Assembly: GCA_050084515.1 (NCBI GenBank)
Contig: CM114274.1
Location: forward strand, 13,082,001-13,146,000
Direction: 5' to 3'
Length of the DNA stretch: 64,000 nucleotides
DNA from: Blasia pusilla
Lineage: Eukaryota > Marchantiophyta > Marchantiopsida > Blasiales
Made by a program: the position numbers and the translations under genes. This document shows, in pieces, positions 34,701-45,299 of the stretch; positions within the stretch are counted from its first letter, which is position 1; every line of letters begins with the position of its first letter. The notes under the pieces were generated by a model. The model had not been told where the DNA came from. It did no database searches and saw only the letters and a list, made by a program, of their open reading frames with translations.

Positions 34701-35454
34701 CATAACCAGGTCTATCAATAGGGTAATCCAAACCTTGTGTATATTGTGTCAGTGGTTGCATGTAGCCGGCTGTGTAGGTATCTCCTCCTTACGGGAATGG
34801 GATTACATGACTGTTTTGCTGCTTATAGATAAGATCATAACGTGTGAATGATATTTTTAATTCTGATGTGGGATGTTGCTCCATTCCATATCGAGCTCAA
34901 CTGGAATTCTGTGGCATTGGATCATCGCCCCAATTGATTGAAGAGTACTAGTTGAAGAGAGCAGAGCCTCTATATTATTGGGGCATTAGGAGAAAACGAG
35001 GTTTCAGCCTTCCACGTCTTATTGCCCTCTAATTGCGGTATGTTTGGAATTGAATTAACAAACAGTTGCTTTTTATGATTGACAGAGCTGACTTCCACGA
35101 CTACCATCATCGCTTACTCTACACAAAGTCTGGAAATTACTCATCAACTTTCACTTACATGGATTGGTGAGAACCTCCACACGTTTTGAGTGTCCTCTAA
35201 AATACATGATTGAAAGATTCCCCCCACAGGTTTTAGATCTCGTTGGCCTTTGCCTAATCAGACAAGCCTATGTTATTGTGTCCAAGAAATATTGTTGCAG
35301 TTGCTAGTAAGGACTGATTGTGAGCACTGACTTTATGATGGGTGGTACAACGATTGTGGTATCCAGGATCTTTGGAACAGACGTGGGGTACAGAAAGTTG
35401 AAAGCATTGAAAAGCAGTGCCCCAGTGGGAACAGAGGCAAAGAAAGCCAACTGA
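31731..35454 (+). CDS. SMO2: Sterol 4-alpha-methyl oxidase 2 (methylsterol monooxygenase, plant SMO2 type)
   Basis: Seven coding exons with GT..AG introns join in frame to 270 residues, typical for SMO2: 31,731-31,760; 33,159-33,293; 33,479-33,624; 33,998-34,117; 34,394-34,606; 35,086-35,166; 35,367-35,454. The enzyme is an ER-membrane di-iron oxidase that removes a C-4 methyl group from 4-alpha-methylsterols in phytosterol synthesis. The three His boxes are present: HRFLH and HSVHH in exon 4 (the second at its 3' end) and HDYHH in exon 6. The blocks HESVFFLSGLPYLL, TPFGLTSEYAHPAEILFLG and VEAHCGYDFPWS are diagnostic of SMO2 rather than SMO1. Hydrophobic segments lie in exons 2, 3 and 5. Two in-frame Met codons (31,731, 31,740) are possible starts. 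Near the C terminus GTDVGY replaces the usual GTDKGY. Intron 1 is long (1,398 bp). No damage is seen. Confidence 0.95.
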
Positions 35455-37655
35455 AAGAAAGGAGGTCATGCCAGTGAGCGTGTGGAACTTTAGGGCAGGT
35501 CTCTTATCACAATCTTTCAGCCTCTACCAGTCCCTCTTGGTTTGAAATATTACGGCCAAGCTCATCTTTTTGGTATTTAAGAATCGAAGGGTAAAGTGAT
35601 CTCATTTTTGAAAGCCGGATATCAGCCTGCTTGGTAGATGGTCCTAAAATATAGTAGGGTTTTTGGAGAGATCTGTTACAGTTGTAATCGGTTCTGGAGC
35701 TTGAGCTCCTTGTACACAACGAGGTCACCAGACTCTGCACATACTCTGGTCCCCTTCAGAAATCGATGTCATGCATTTTGGTGTTGTTCTGTGGAATTCA
35801 GCTTTCTATGATCTTATTGCCAGACACCCATGACAACCACATGTGATTTTTCCTATGGGACAACGGGTCAAGTTTTGAAGAGGGCTAATATTTTGGTAAT
35901 TCAATGGGACAACGGGTCGGTTGAATGCAGTCTCCATCTCATTCTATGGTCTGCCTAAGGGTTGTAATGTTGTTTTCCTATTCTAGGTAATCTTCTCTCT
36001 AGGGCTAAAAATATGAGGATGGAATTCTCCCATGGTGATTTCTTTGGATGCAATGATGAAAAACGCTGTAAACTTCCAGTGGCGCGAGGTATCCTGCAAA
36101 CCCAAGTGGGAAAAACCAGAGTAGCACATATGTGGCGTTAGTCATTTGTTCTGTGCAACTATCTTGCGTTTAGTTCAACCCTGTAGACAAATGAACTCCT
36201 GGTTAGTTCCTTTCCAATCCATATTAGATGCATCGCTCACTTCACATAACTCCGATGTCTTTCTGTTTTGAGTCGCAACTTAAAGCGATGGATGTTGTCC
36301 AGAATGGGAGAAGATGGGTTCAATGTTGACCCGACTAGCCACATCTGTCCGCCACATCTAACCATCGTCAGCAATGGTGCTGATTGTGGATGTACAGATA
36401 TCCTGCCCCAACATTAATGTGATGCACCAACTCCTCTTGTCAGCCTTTCTGAGATGTGAGAGAACGGACTCTGGGTCTACCCACAACATCGTTCACGCCT
36501 GGCTAGGCGTAAACCCCAAGCGAATCGAGACACAAAACTTCACATGGCACATCCCTAGATCAAAGCTCGCAACCATAAACCATAGAAGAGGAAGCACCCG
36601 GTCCGATGTGGTCGAAATCGCTGGGGCCCCGCCCCGGGGCTCCTGATCTTATATGACCAGATGGACAGCATTCATGATTCCTGAAATTTATTTGCGCCCA
36701 AGATGTAAAGTCGTGACCATTTTACCACCTGTCTCCAACAGACAAGCTCCGACTTTCTGTCAAGTTGCAACTACCCCAAATGCAACTTGGCAGGAAGTTG
36801 GGCACATAAGACTGGGTTCTAAATAATGCCACAAGCCGTGAGGATGTGGCATGACTTCTGACTTTCCTGTCTTCCAATGCTACGGGATTCCAGCTATCAA
36901 GCGACGAGTCCAATCTGATAACGCGAGTGACTAATCTCAAGACAGTTACACGAGCTTTTGAAGCGACTCAATCATCCCGACTCTTGCACCTCCAGTGGTC
37001 ACCATGAAATGCAGACCTTTGAGTCTTGAGCCACTCTACGCCCATAGGGATCCGATTGAAATTGCCGGTGTAATATTCCATGATTCTTCTCGGCGATTTT
37101 GCATACTTGAGACTCTTTTTAGAAGGAAGTCTTGTAAGAATTTTACACGACGTAAACGCGTCCCAACTTGGGGTCAAGTTCCCAAGTCCTAGTGTCAGAA
37201 CCCATAGAGTTTATGGTTCATCGTCCCTCCCTCACACAAATAAGATTTTCCTTCTAGGGTCTTATCCCATGGTCGCGCGCAGGGTAGTGTCCACCCTCAT
37301 TTCTCTGACCAAGGTAAGTTCTCATTGAATAATATAGCAAAACACATCGATCATTAATAATTGCTTCCGATTATAGCCAAGGCGAGGACGTGGGGTGATT
37401 TCTTCGCCCGAAAGTTTTGGGTGCAGAAAAATTGGCGTACTTGTAAGGTCACCGCAACCGGGAGGGCATGGGAGTGATGAGATAAGGCCCTTAATCGGAT
37501 AAGATAAATCATAAGATCAGGTCATTTCACCCGTGGACAAGAATTTGATCTCGGAGATATTACTTTTTCCAACCCAAGAAGGACCAAGGATCGTCCTTGG
37601 ATGCTTTGCGCCGTGATTTTTATGGAGCAGAATGACCAAAGCACTATTAAAGGCA
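35455..37655. other. SMO2 3' flank and unassigned DNA
   Basis: The start should include the SMO2 3' untranslated region. Beyond that, no frame resembles a known protein. The sequence near 37,380-37,460 loosely resembles 25,250-25,420 (cgcccaaaagtt.tgggc, ggtcaccgcaa), so a dispersed repeat is likely. Confidence 0.35.
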
Positions 37656-38023
37656 TGTCATGACCATACGGATTATGTCGTAGAGTATAGTGTGCTAGTA
37701 GAGGCCATACCTTATGTAGGGCCGTAGTGTCTAGGTAGGGATGCGGTTTCATACATAGGGTTGGGCGTTACTCAGTTGAGGATGACTTTTCCCGTAGGGC
37801 CCGCTCTCAGGTTGGAGGATATAGTATGGAGTGCACTCAAAGAACAATTAGATCTTTGAGTTGAGCCTGTTGCGTTGGGAGTTAGCCTTGGTAGTGAGTA
37901 GAGCTCTTGGCTATGGTGGTTCCCGCAAGCTTCGACCTGGATTCTCCCATCGTGGAGTGGGTTTGGCTCGATTGTATGTGATTCTATAAGTGTTTTATGA
38001 CAGTAGGTCTTTCACGGATTTCA
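37656..38023 (+). repeat. B element A1 terminal repeat
   Basis: 368 bp from tgtcatgaccatacggatta to ctttcacggatttca, with TG/CA-type ends. It pairs with 59,599-59,966. Unlike the downstream copy it is not followed by the X block; the element's internal sequence starts directly (ctcaaagaactagagtag). No primer-binding site complementary to initiator Met-tRNA is evident. Confidence 0.8.
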
Positions 38024-39559
38024 CTCAAAGAACTAGAGTAGATCGATGGTAGCTTCGATTGTGGATCGGTAGGATCTGGTTAGGGCTGATTGTGTACTCA
38101 GCCGTGGATGATCGTGGCTTGTGGCCTATGTTGGAGGTGGGAATCTGGTGCGTGGTTGGTTGGGAAAGAAGCGCCTTGCTGAGAGCTTTCCAACACGCTT
38201 TAGATCGCCGGATTTCGTCAAGGGAGTTGGAAGTTATCAAGGATTGAAGATTCTGGTTTGTGTTCGACGGTTTTCTGATGTGGAGAGCTTGGAGTGCGGA
38301 AGCTGTGTTGAAGTTCATCCAGATCGGGTGAGAGGTTCCTGTTGCTACTTGTATTGTGATCTCATGTGAAGCTATCTGCTTGAGTGTGTGGAGCGTTGTG
38401 GATTTCTACGTGCATGAATCTGGGCGGAAGCGATGTCGGATTTGCGATTCTGGAGGTGTATGGACATCAAGTTTGTCTGATTTTTAGCTCGGAGTACAGC
38501 TCGGTTGTAGCTGATTTTTTTTTGGAGAGATAGCTATGATGGTCAATTGAATTCTGGTCGAAACAGATTCAATTTTGGTCAAGGATTTGTGGAGTAATTG
38601 CTGATCAAAATTTTGCGGACTAGCTATGGTGGACAGCGGATCGGAGGGGCTGGATGGTTGGTGACTCGTTCGTTGTTGGAGACGCCTATCCCGTTGGGGG
38701 CGCCCTGGTTGGGCCTCTCTCCATAGTGAAGCATGGCAAACGGGGCATGTCTCGGCGTTTCAAGGCTTCGAGGCAACTCGTGGTAGCTCGGGGGGGAGTG
38801 GGCGTGAGAGGCGGAGTAAGGAGCAAGGAGCAAGCTTGCTTGCTTGGGCGTGAGGCAGTTTTTGCAGGATTTGTGATTTGAGTGTTGCATAATTGGTCAT
38901 CCATCTTTAGGCTATTATGCCTGGAAGACGCTTAACTGTTGAGTTCTTAACTATGCCAGTGTACACACTGGTGTAGCTCATTTGGTGCTGTTCGGAGATG
39001 TGTTAGGCGCTTTATGCATCTCAAGTTTTTGGTTGATGGACCTCTAGCGCATAGTACGGTGTAGCCTCTCCATGCAGATGATATTTTCAGGTGCTATGAG
39101 TCCGACTAGCACGTCATCGACCCGCGGCGGAGTAGCTATTGCGTTAAAATTATGTGGTGGGTTCTGTGGATTCAGGGGGCGCCACGTTTGGTGGATTGTG
39201 TTACCTTGATTTCCATTTGTGATTGGAGGGTTGTTGTTGGACTTCTTGTGTTTGGATCCCCTCCATCGTTGCTTCTTGCTTGCGCGCCCATTGCTAGGGT
39301 TGACGCTGATTTCCAGAGTAGTGTTACTCATGTGTGCTACTGGTAGTGAGGTTGGAGTGATGACCAGTAGACCGTGGGAGGCTTCTTGTGGTGCTGACAC
39401 GTTAGGTTGCCTACACCCATAGCTAGTAGAGCTAGAATAGTACAGCGACATCGACGTCACTTGGTAACTTAGTGGTGGTAATTTAGTGTTGGTGTGGCAT
39501 CGGCGTTGGTCATCACAGAGCTGTAAGGTGGTCTGGTTGGGGACCGTGGTGCGGACAAT
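38024..39559 (+). other. B element 5' untranslated/leader region
   Basis: About 1.5 kb between A1 and the first recognisable gag sequence. Open frames on both strands are short and match nothing. A leader of similar length (about 1.3 kb) lies between A1 and gag in element A. Confidence 0.5.
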
Positions 39560-39860
39560 GGTGGTTTCACACGGAGTGGATTTAGGTATCGGCTACCTTT
39601 TCCACTTCCGACGGTTGATGAAGAGGAGGACGAGGGTGTTCCAAATACCGAGTCTTCTACGTTGTCATCAAGTGTTGGAACTCCATTGATTTGGGACATG
39701 GACGGGATATATGGGGCCATGAAGGGCCCACGATGATACTCGCGTGCAGTGGGCGCCATTGAGTTGGAGGACTTCATGCAGGAGTTTGATACGTTGTCGT
39801 GTCGAGAATCTTTCTTCGAGCAAGGGCGGGCCTTCTATCTGCGGTAGATGCGGTCGATGC
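39560..39860 (+). pseudogene. B element gag, N-terminal fragment
   Basis: In one plus-strand frame the sequence reads through VDEEEDEGVPNTESS, then GAIELEDFMQEFDT and FFEQGRAFYLR before a TAG. It corresponds to the start of gag in element A (minus strand near 49,060: GTIDLDDFIQ...FDTW). The frame already contains an earlier TGA. It is cut off by a ~1.2-kb insert before the next gag block. Confidence 0.55.
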
Positions 39861-41075
39861 AAGGTGAACTCTCCAATAAGTTCTCCTTTTTCAATACAAA
39901 ATTATGATGTACACTCTCCATTCTCTCACGACAGGTATCACAAATGGAAGTGCCGACGCGATCACTTCTTCGTAACATCGGACCCCGAAATTCCTAACTA
40001 TAAAATCCCTATAAACTATTTTACGTTTGTACACGAGGAAGATAGCACAACTAGTGTTAAACCCTACTTGACCAGGCCTATTGACATCCATGGATCGCTA
40101 TATAAGGACATACAAAGTACAATCCCATGTCCTTCCATATGTGACGATAGGAAGAATCACCGGAGTTGGAGATTGCATGACCTGGTTCATGAGCGCCTCC
40201 CCAAAGTGATAAACTAAATAGCGAGTGAACTAGTGCCTATCTACAAAGAGTACCTTGACATGGTAAGGATTGAGGAAAGGAAAGTAGGGCACAGCTCGTG
40301 CTCCACCCCTATCCATGCTTGACAGACATTCTCTACTCTCCTCAAGAATGGGTTTTGGCGGAGTTATTCTCCCAAGAGGGGTAATCCACTCTCATTGGGA
40401 AAGTAACAAGCCAAAACATCCGCTATTTTAGTATGACTAAACTCCTCTACGGTGACAAACCTCTCATCCCCCCCACACACACACACCACACTCTAGAAAC
40501 CTCTCGAAGAATAGACCATGATCAAGTTACTCTCCCAAGAGGGATGATCCACTCTCATTGGAAGAGCAAGCAATCCCAAAACCATACACTCAAGAGAGAC
40601 ACCAGAGACTCAAGATGTGGAATAGAAGGTGATGAACCCTTGAAGGTCCCTCCTCTTTATATACTCACAAGGGATCCACAAGAGTACAAAATGGAGCTTA
40701 TCTTATCTTGTGCCACATGGCTTCCTCCCAAGGCTTAGCCAATCACATTTTGACACAAGTAGATTTCCTCTTATCTCTTCCAAAATATCCTCTTTTACCC
40801 ACATGATATTTTCCAAATTACCCCAACTAACCTAGCCACCAATCAAGACTACTTTTGCTTTTCATTAAAGCAACTACTTTATTTTTATAAAGTCATCTTT
40901 TATTTATTACCTCCTTTTCCTAAAGTTGGGCCCGCATAAAAGAGGCACCATAAAGAGGTTTAAACATAAGAATCTCTTTTTTCTAAGCCAATTTACTTAA
41001 TACTAATGAAACTCTATCTAACACTTAATGACGAAGGAGTTTACACACTGGTTGATTTTACTATACGACAATGTG
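39861..41075. other. ~1.2-kb AT-rich insert inside the gag of element B
   Basis: Comparison with element A shows that gag should run from the FDT block (about 39,800) straight to the FLAWKGLF block (41,115), so this DNA is extra. It contains an internal imperfect duplication, ctcccaagagggatgatccactctcattgg (about 40,530) and ctcccaagaggggtaatccactctcattgg (about 40,367). The flanks tatctgcggtagatgcgg (39,836) and atatgcagatgttgcgg (41,081) resemble each other and could be a decayed target duplication. A 107-codon frame (39,897-40,217) matches nothing certain. Confidence 0.45.
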
Positions 41076-41120
41076 GTGTGATATGCAGATGTTGCGGAAT
41101 GCCACGTTGTTTACACCCTT

Positions 41121-41217
41121 CTTGGCTTGGAAGGGGTTGTTTTAGCACTTGGAGGGACCATCCATGGATGATTACCATGAGTTTAGGAAGGACCATATTA
41201 CTCAGATTAAGGCGTGG
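41121..41217 (+). pseudogene. B element gag repeat copy 1, left part (cut by element A)
   Basis: Encodes FLAWKGLF (then a stop), HLEGPSMDDYHEFRKDH and ITQIKAW, the first of four related gag blocks. The remaining three start at 51,060, 51,382 and 51,662. It stops at gtgg (41,214-41,217), and the same unit resumes at 50,861 with gtggagacaatattgg, which marks the insertion point of element A. Confidence 0.85.
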
Positions 41218-41355
41218 TGTCGTGCGCATACATATCGCTACACAATATACATCGCTGGTCACATCTACACCACACAACACCGATCTTCCCCACACACGGG
41301 TCGATCCACACATGTACAAAAATCAACTGATACATATACATGGAGATCACTCAAC
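41218..41355 (-). repeat. Element A block B2 (X, outer 3' end)
   Basis: 138 bp from tgtcgtgcgcatacatatcg to tggagatcactcaac. Repeated at 41,831-41,968 (B1) and as the outer part of the solo repeat at 25,541. Absent from the right-hand terminal repeat (A1, 50,386-50,860). Confidence 0.88.
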
Positions 41356-41830
41356 AGTAAAGAGTAGTAGAAACGACACACCCGGCCTAAAACTCCACTC
41401 CTCAATCTACATCGGCATATCGAGCCTCGTCCACCTTGTGCTATCAAGGAATCCGGACGCTAGCACCCTAGTCCTAGCTCACACACATACAAGGGAGGTG
41501 CTCCAACGGCCCAACATGAGAAAGATGGCTTAGGAAAGCCATCTTCCTCTCTTATATAGGTTGGGAAGAGCCAAAAGGCTCAAACCCTAGAAATAGCCCT
41601 TCCTTGGTAACTCGCAAGACAGGTTACCAGGGGTGAGACACAGTCAACAAGTCACCCCCTTTGTAAAAGACCTCAACATGAAAGTCTTCGAAACAACGTT
41701 CTCGGCGCAATGGACCTATCCTCAACCTCATCCGACCTTTGTGGGACAAAGTTACACTCAAGATAGTCCGCTGGCTCCTACGCCCTATCCACGATAGATC
41801 TCGGCCTATCGGTTATTTTCGGATGTGACT
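41356..41830 (-). repeat. Element A block A2
   Basis: About 475 bp, paired with 50,386-50,860 (A1). The first ~230 bp (agtaaagagtagtagaaacg through the gaagagcc hairpin region) are almost identical to A1. The second half has clustered small indels. Confidence 0.88.
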
Positions 41831-41968
41831 TTCAGTGCGCATACATATCGCTACACAACATACATCGCTGGTCACATCTACACCACACAACACCGATCTT
41901 CCCCACATACGGGTCGATCCACACATGTACAAAAATAAACTCATACATATACATGGAGATCACTCAAC
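41831..41968 (-). repeat. Element A block B1 (X, inner copy)
   Basis: About 134 bp (gtgcgcatacatatcgctac ... gatcactcaac), a near-copy of 41,218-41,355, located between the end of the element's coding region and A2. Confidence 0.88.
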
Positions 41969-42044
41969 CGCCCCCCTAGCTGGCAGTTGGATCCCCCTAA
42001 CTCCAGATAGAAAATATCACATCTCTTTGACATGACCTACTACC

Positions 42045-42485
42045 CTATACACATCTCGGACACACCCATCGTCCCGTGGGAACCACATCAAGAGGGGGTT
42101 TCAGACATGACATATGCCACCCTCGAGAACAACCATCACATACCAACATGGTGGCTGCACCCCTCGCAGATCCGCACAACATACACCTCAAGCCTGCAGG
42201 TACCACTGCCAAGCTTGGATCCACCGTCCCATCTACGTTCGGAAGATGATATGGTGCACAATTGCGCACATGATCCTTCCAAACCATACCATCTCGTCCC
42301 TCCAACATGAGGACTCCGTCGGTAATACCTCGCGCACACGTAGGATAGTGCGCCTGCATGACATCTAGCGTCGTGGGTGCGCTGCTTTGTAAATACACGT
42401 AATCTCCAGGATGAAACCTCCTAATCCTCGGACGATAACCTCCTCCACGAATGGTCGCGTACCTCAATGTATCTCTATCGGGCAA
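42045..42485 (-). CDS. Element A integrase C-terminal module and PHD finger
   Basis: A 146-codon minus-strand open frame ending in a stop. The first part (YATIRGGGYRPRIRRFHPGD, VYLQ, GVLMLEGRDGMVWKDHVRNC) is a small beta-rich module typical of the C-terminal end of Ty3-type integrases. The last ~50 residues form a PHD finger with Cys4-His-Cys3 ligands: CMLC, CDGC, HMSC and CPRC, with the conserved Trp before the last Cys pair (GRWVCPRC). PHD fingers read histone H3 tails; here it takes the place of the chromodomain of chromoviruses. The frame is intact over this segment but disconnected from the upstream integrase by frameshifts. Confidence 0.88.
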   Translation of the reverse strand: MPDRDTLRYATIRGGGYRPRIRRFHPGDYVYLQSSAPTTLDVMQAHYPTCARGITDGVLMLEGRDGMVWKDHVRNCAPYHLPNVDGTVDPSLAVVPAGLRCMLCGSARGAATMLVCDGCSRGWHMSCLKPPLDVVPTGRWVCPRCV

Positions 42486-43534
42486 TAACTAAGTTCTCAA
42501 AGGCCATAGGCATAACTCTTAAAAACTTCTGCCCTCTCGAGAACATGCTTGCACCCACACATCCGGATCATCAAGATCTAACACCTCCGCCATGTCACGT
42601 CGAATCGCTGCAAGTAACTCGGCTCTCTCCCAAAGAGCAAAAGTACGGTGAAAATGACGCCAAGGATGCTGCCGACTAAAGCGATAACTCATAGCCAACC
42701 ATGGCAATCAGAGGTCCCACTCCCTCAATCGCCCCCGCTGCAAGCCATACTTGCGCAATCCTCTCTTCACCGTCTGTACCACTCTCTCCGCCAATCCATC
42801 CGCCTCGGGATGATCCTCGGGCGTGGTGCGGTGATCTATCAACGCTGATCACACAAGGCCTGAAACTCTTCCCTGAACTCGGTACTGGTCGGGTCAACAC
42901 CTCCGCCGGTGCACCAAAGTGACTAAGCACACGATCTAGAAACGCATAAGCTGCTCCTCGCCGCTTTGTCCGGTAGTGCCACCAACTCTATCCACTTGGA
43001 GAAATGCTCCACCATGACCAACACGTACCTATGATGACGCCTGTCAATGGCAAAGGTCCCGCAAAGTCTAAACTCCACCAATAACCTAAACCCATAATCG
43101 GCAAAGGATGTAATCATGAGTGGGAGCATTGAAGGATGCTCGCACTCTGTCACATACCATACATCCGCCACAAATCGCTGTACCCAAAGTATGCATGCCG
43201 CGCCACCAATACTAAACTGGAGTAAGTGGCAAGCACGCTTTACTCCGAAATGTCCCAACTCCTCATGGGCATGTCGCACTACACGTGCTCGCTGGGAAGG
43301 ATGAGGTACCACTCGTATCCTACCATCTCCCCATACCCGCAAAATATGAGTCCCCTCCCACCTGAACCTCTTGGCTCTCTGTAGGATCCGATCCCGCTCC
43401 CTAGCACTCACTGTACTCGCAATGACGCCAGTGCGCAAGAAGTCCACAACCTCCACGTCGTCATGGATATCACGACCACATGTTGCCTCCTCACTAACCT
43501 CCGGATCCAAAGACTCATCATCCAACCCCACCAC
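42486..43534 (-). pseudogene. Element A integrase (HHCC zinc region and DDE core), frameshifted
   Basis: Minus strand. The N-terminal zinc-binding region has HAHEELGHFG, with the matching Cys pair blurred by a frameshift. The core has RYVLVMVEHFSKWIELVALP (residues around the first Asp), then the FGAPAEVLT block, and in another frame the region equivalent to HPEADGLAERVVQT containing the catalytic Glu. At least three frame changes occur, so no continuous integrase is encoded. It overlaps nothing else and leads into the PHD module. Confidence 0.82.
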
Positions 43535-43697
43535 CGAGTCATCACCGCGGGTCGACCGCCATAGTCAACCAACAAAGATAGGCGGATGCATGCCAACCGG
43601 GCACCATCTCCTCATCACTCTCTTCGTGCCATCGAGCTCCGTGAACCGTCTCTTTGACTCGGACATGGGTTACGACTCAACCCATCCGCATCCTGGT

Positions 43698-44018
43698 TCA
43701 GCCGACTGGCCTATGAACCACCTCAAACTCATACTCCTGTAGTAATAGAGCCCACCTGGCAAGCTTTCCCGTAAGCTTGTCGGACTCCATCAACCACTTC
43801 AACGGCTGAAGATCAGTGATAAGTGTGAAAGGGTTGCCAAATAAATAGCACCTAAAATGTGCCACGGCCCACACTGCAGCCAAGCACTCTCCCTCATAGG
43901 AGCTGTACTTTGCCTCTGCAATGTTGTTCGATCGACTCGCGTAAGCCACAACAAACTCCCTCTCCTCGTCATCCCTCTGAGTAAGCACTGCTCCTAGACC
44001 CAACATGCTCCAATCCAT
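43698..44018 (-). pseudogene. Element A RNase H domain
   Basis: The minus-strand frame starts DWSMLGLGAVLTQRDD and continues EFVVAYASRSNN, YSSYEGECLAAVWAV, HFRCYLFG, TDLQPLKWLM, the familiar Ty3/gypsy RNase H sequence with the conserved Asp (DWSMLG), Glu (EGECLA) and second Asp (TDLQPL). The His of the usual TDHQPL motif is Leu here; element B keeps TDHQPL. Confidence 0.85.
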
Positions 44019-44228
44019 ATGTAACTGGAATGGGCGACCCCTAACCGTCTCTCAGTAAAATGGGTGAGGACGTCAACCTGCCCTTGAGCTCTGAAATGCT
44101 CGCTCTCGATCATCTCCCCACAACCACACCTGATCAAGTTTTGTCAACAAGGTCAAAGACTTTGCGATCGCACTAAAACCCTTGACATACCGTCGATAGA
44201 AGTTTGCCAGTCCAAGAAATGCTCGGAC

Positions 44229-45210
44229 TCAACTCACATCTGTAGGGCGTGGAATCTGCGCAATAGCCTCTACCTTCGTCTGCTGAACGCCTAACCCACT
44301 CGGGTATATGTTGTGTCCCAAGTACTCAATCTGCTCCTGAAAGAATCTGTACTTGCCTGGATGTAACTTCAGTCCATGTAACTGCAATTGCCGAAACACC
44401 TCCTCCAAATGTCGCTCATGCTCCTCAACCGTGGAACTAAAGATAAGAATATCATCTATGTAACATCGTACAAAATCCAAGCCAGCCAAAATCCTATCCA
44501 TCACTCTCTGAAACTCCGTAGGCGCGTTCTTCAACCCAAATGGTAAGAACCGCCACTGATACAAGCAATCTCTCCCAAACCGATCTATCCCCTGAATCTT
44601 TGTCTTCTCCTGTCCTCCAACTTTGATAGGAAGCGATGATAGCCAAGACGGAGATCTAAAATCTTTGAAGATCTTTGCATGCCCTACCGCATCAAAGATC
44701 TCCTCGAGAGTAGGCATGGCATACCGATCGACTAAATGTCTGTCGGTTGATAGGACGGTAATCTCCACACATTCGCCTATCCGTCCAATTGCCATACATA
44801 TCCTTCTTTTCCGGCATGATGGCGGATGCATACTCCCCATGTGACAACTCCACAAGTCCGCCTCCAACAAGTCGACTCGACTCTCGCTGAATCAACGCTC
44901 GCTCCATATCAGAATACACAGAGGGTCGACGAAAGATTGGCGTATCACTAGCCAACTCAATCCGTATCCCGGGACCCTTCAGCGTACCCAAGTCTCTCAT
45001 ACTGAAGGCAAAACAACTGACATGCCCTCTTAGAAACCTATGAACTCGCCGTCGCTCTCCTCCTATCAACTTGAGACCTATCATAGGCTCCCAAGTCTCC
45101 ATCGTGACCTCACTCGGAGAGGCGCAACCTCGGCTTTGGTTGCTATGTAGCAACCCTAGCCACCTCCCAAGAATGACCACTCCACTCTGACCTCCTACAC
45201 CATGCTCCAC
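44229..45210 (-). pseudogene. Element A reverse transcriptase
   Basis: Two overlapping minus-strand frames. The first (45,210-44,692) contains PGIRIELASDTPIFRRP, GLVELSHGEYAS and RRMCGDYRPINRQT. The second (44,870-44,229) contains DRYAMPTLEEIFDAVG, CLYQWRFLPFGLKNAPTEF, the active site CYIDDILIFS (YIDD, 44,451-44,462) and IEYLGHNIYPSGLG. This is the Ty3/gypsy RT order. The region between VGHAKIF and CLYQW is garbled by frame changes. Confidence 0.88.
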
Positions 45211-45299
45211 ATCCGAAAAAGAACCTGTGCAACTCTTGCCGCCCTTCGCACTCTCTGCTCAAACGACGTCCCAAGAAGTCCATGGGTGCCTATCTCTCC

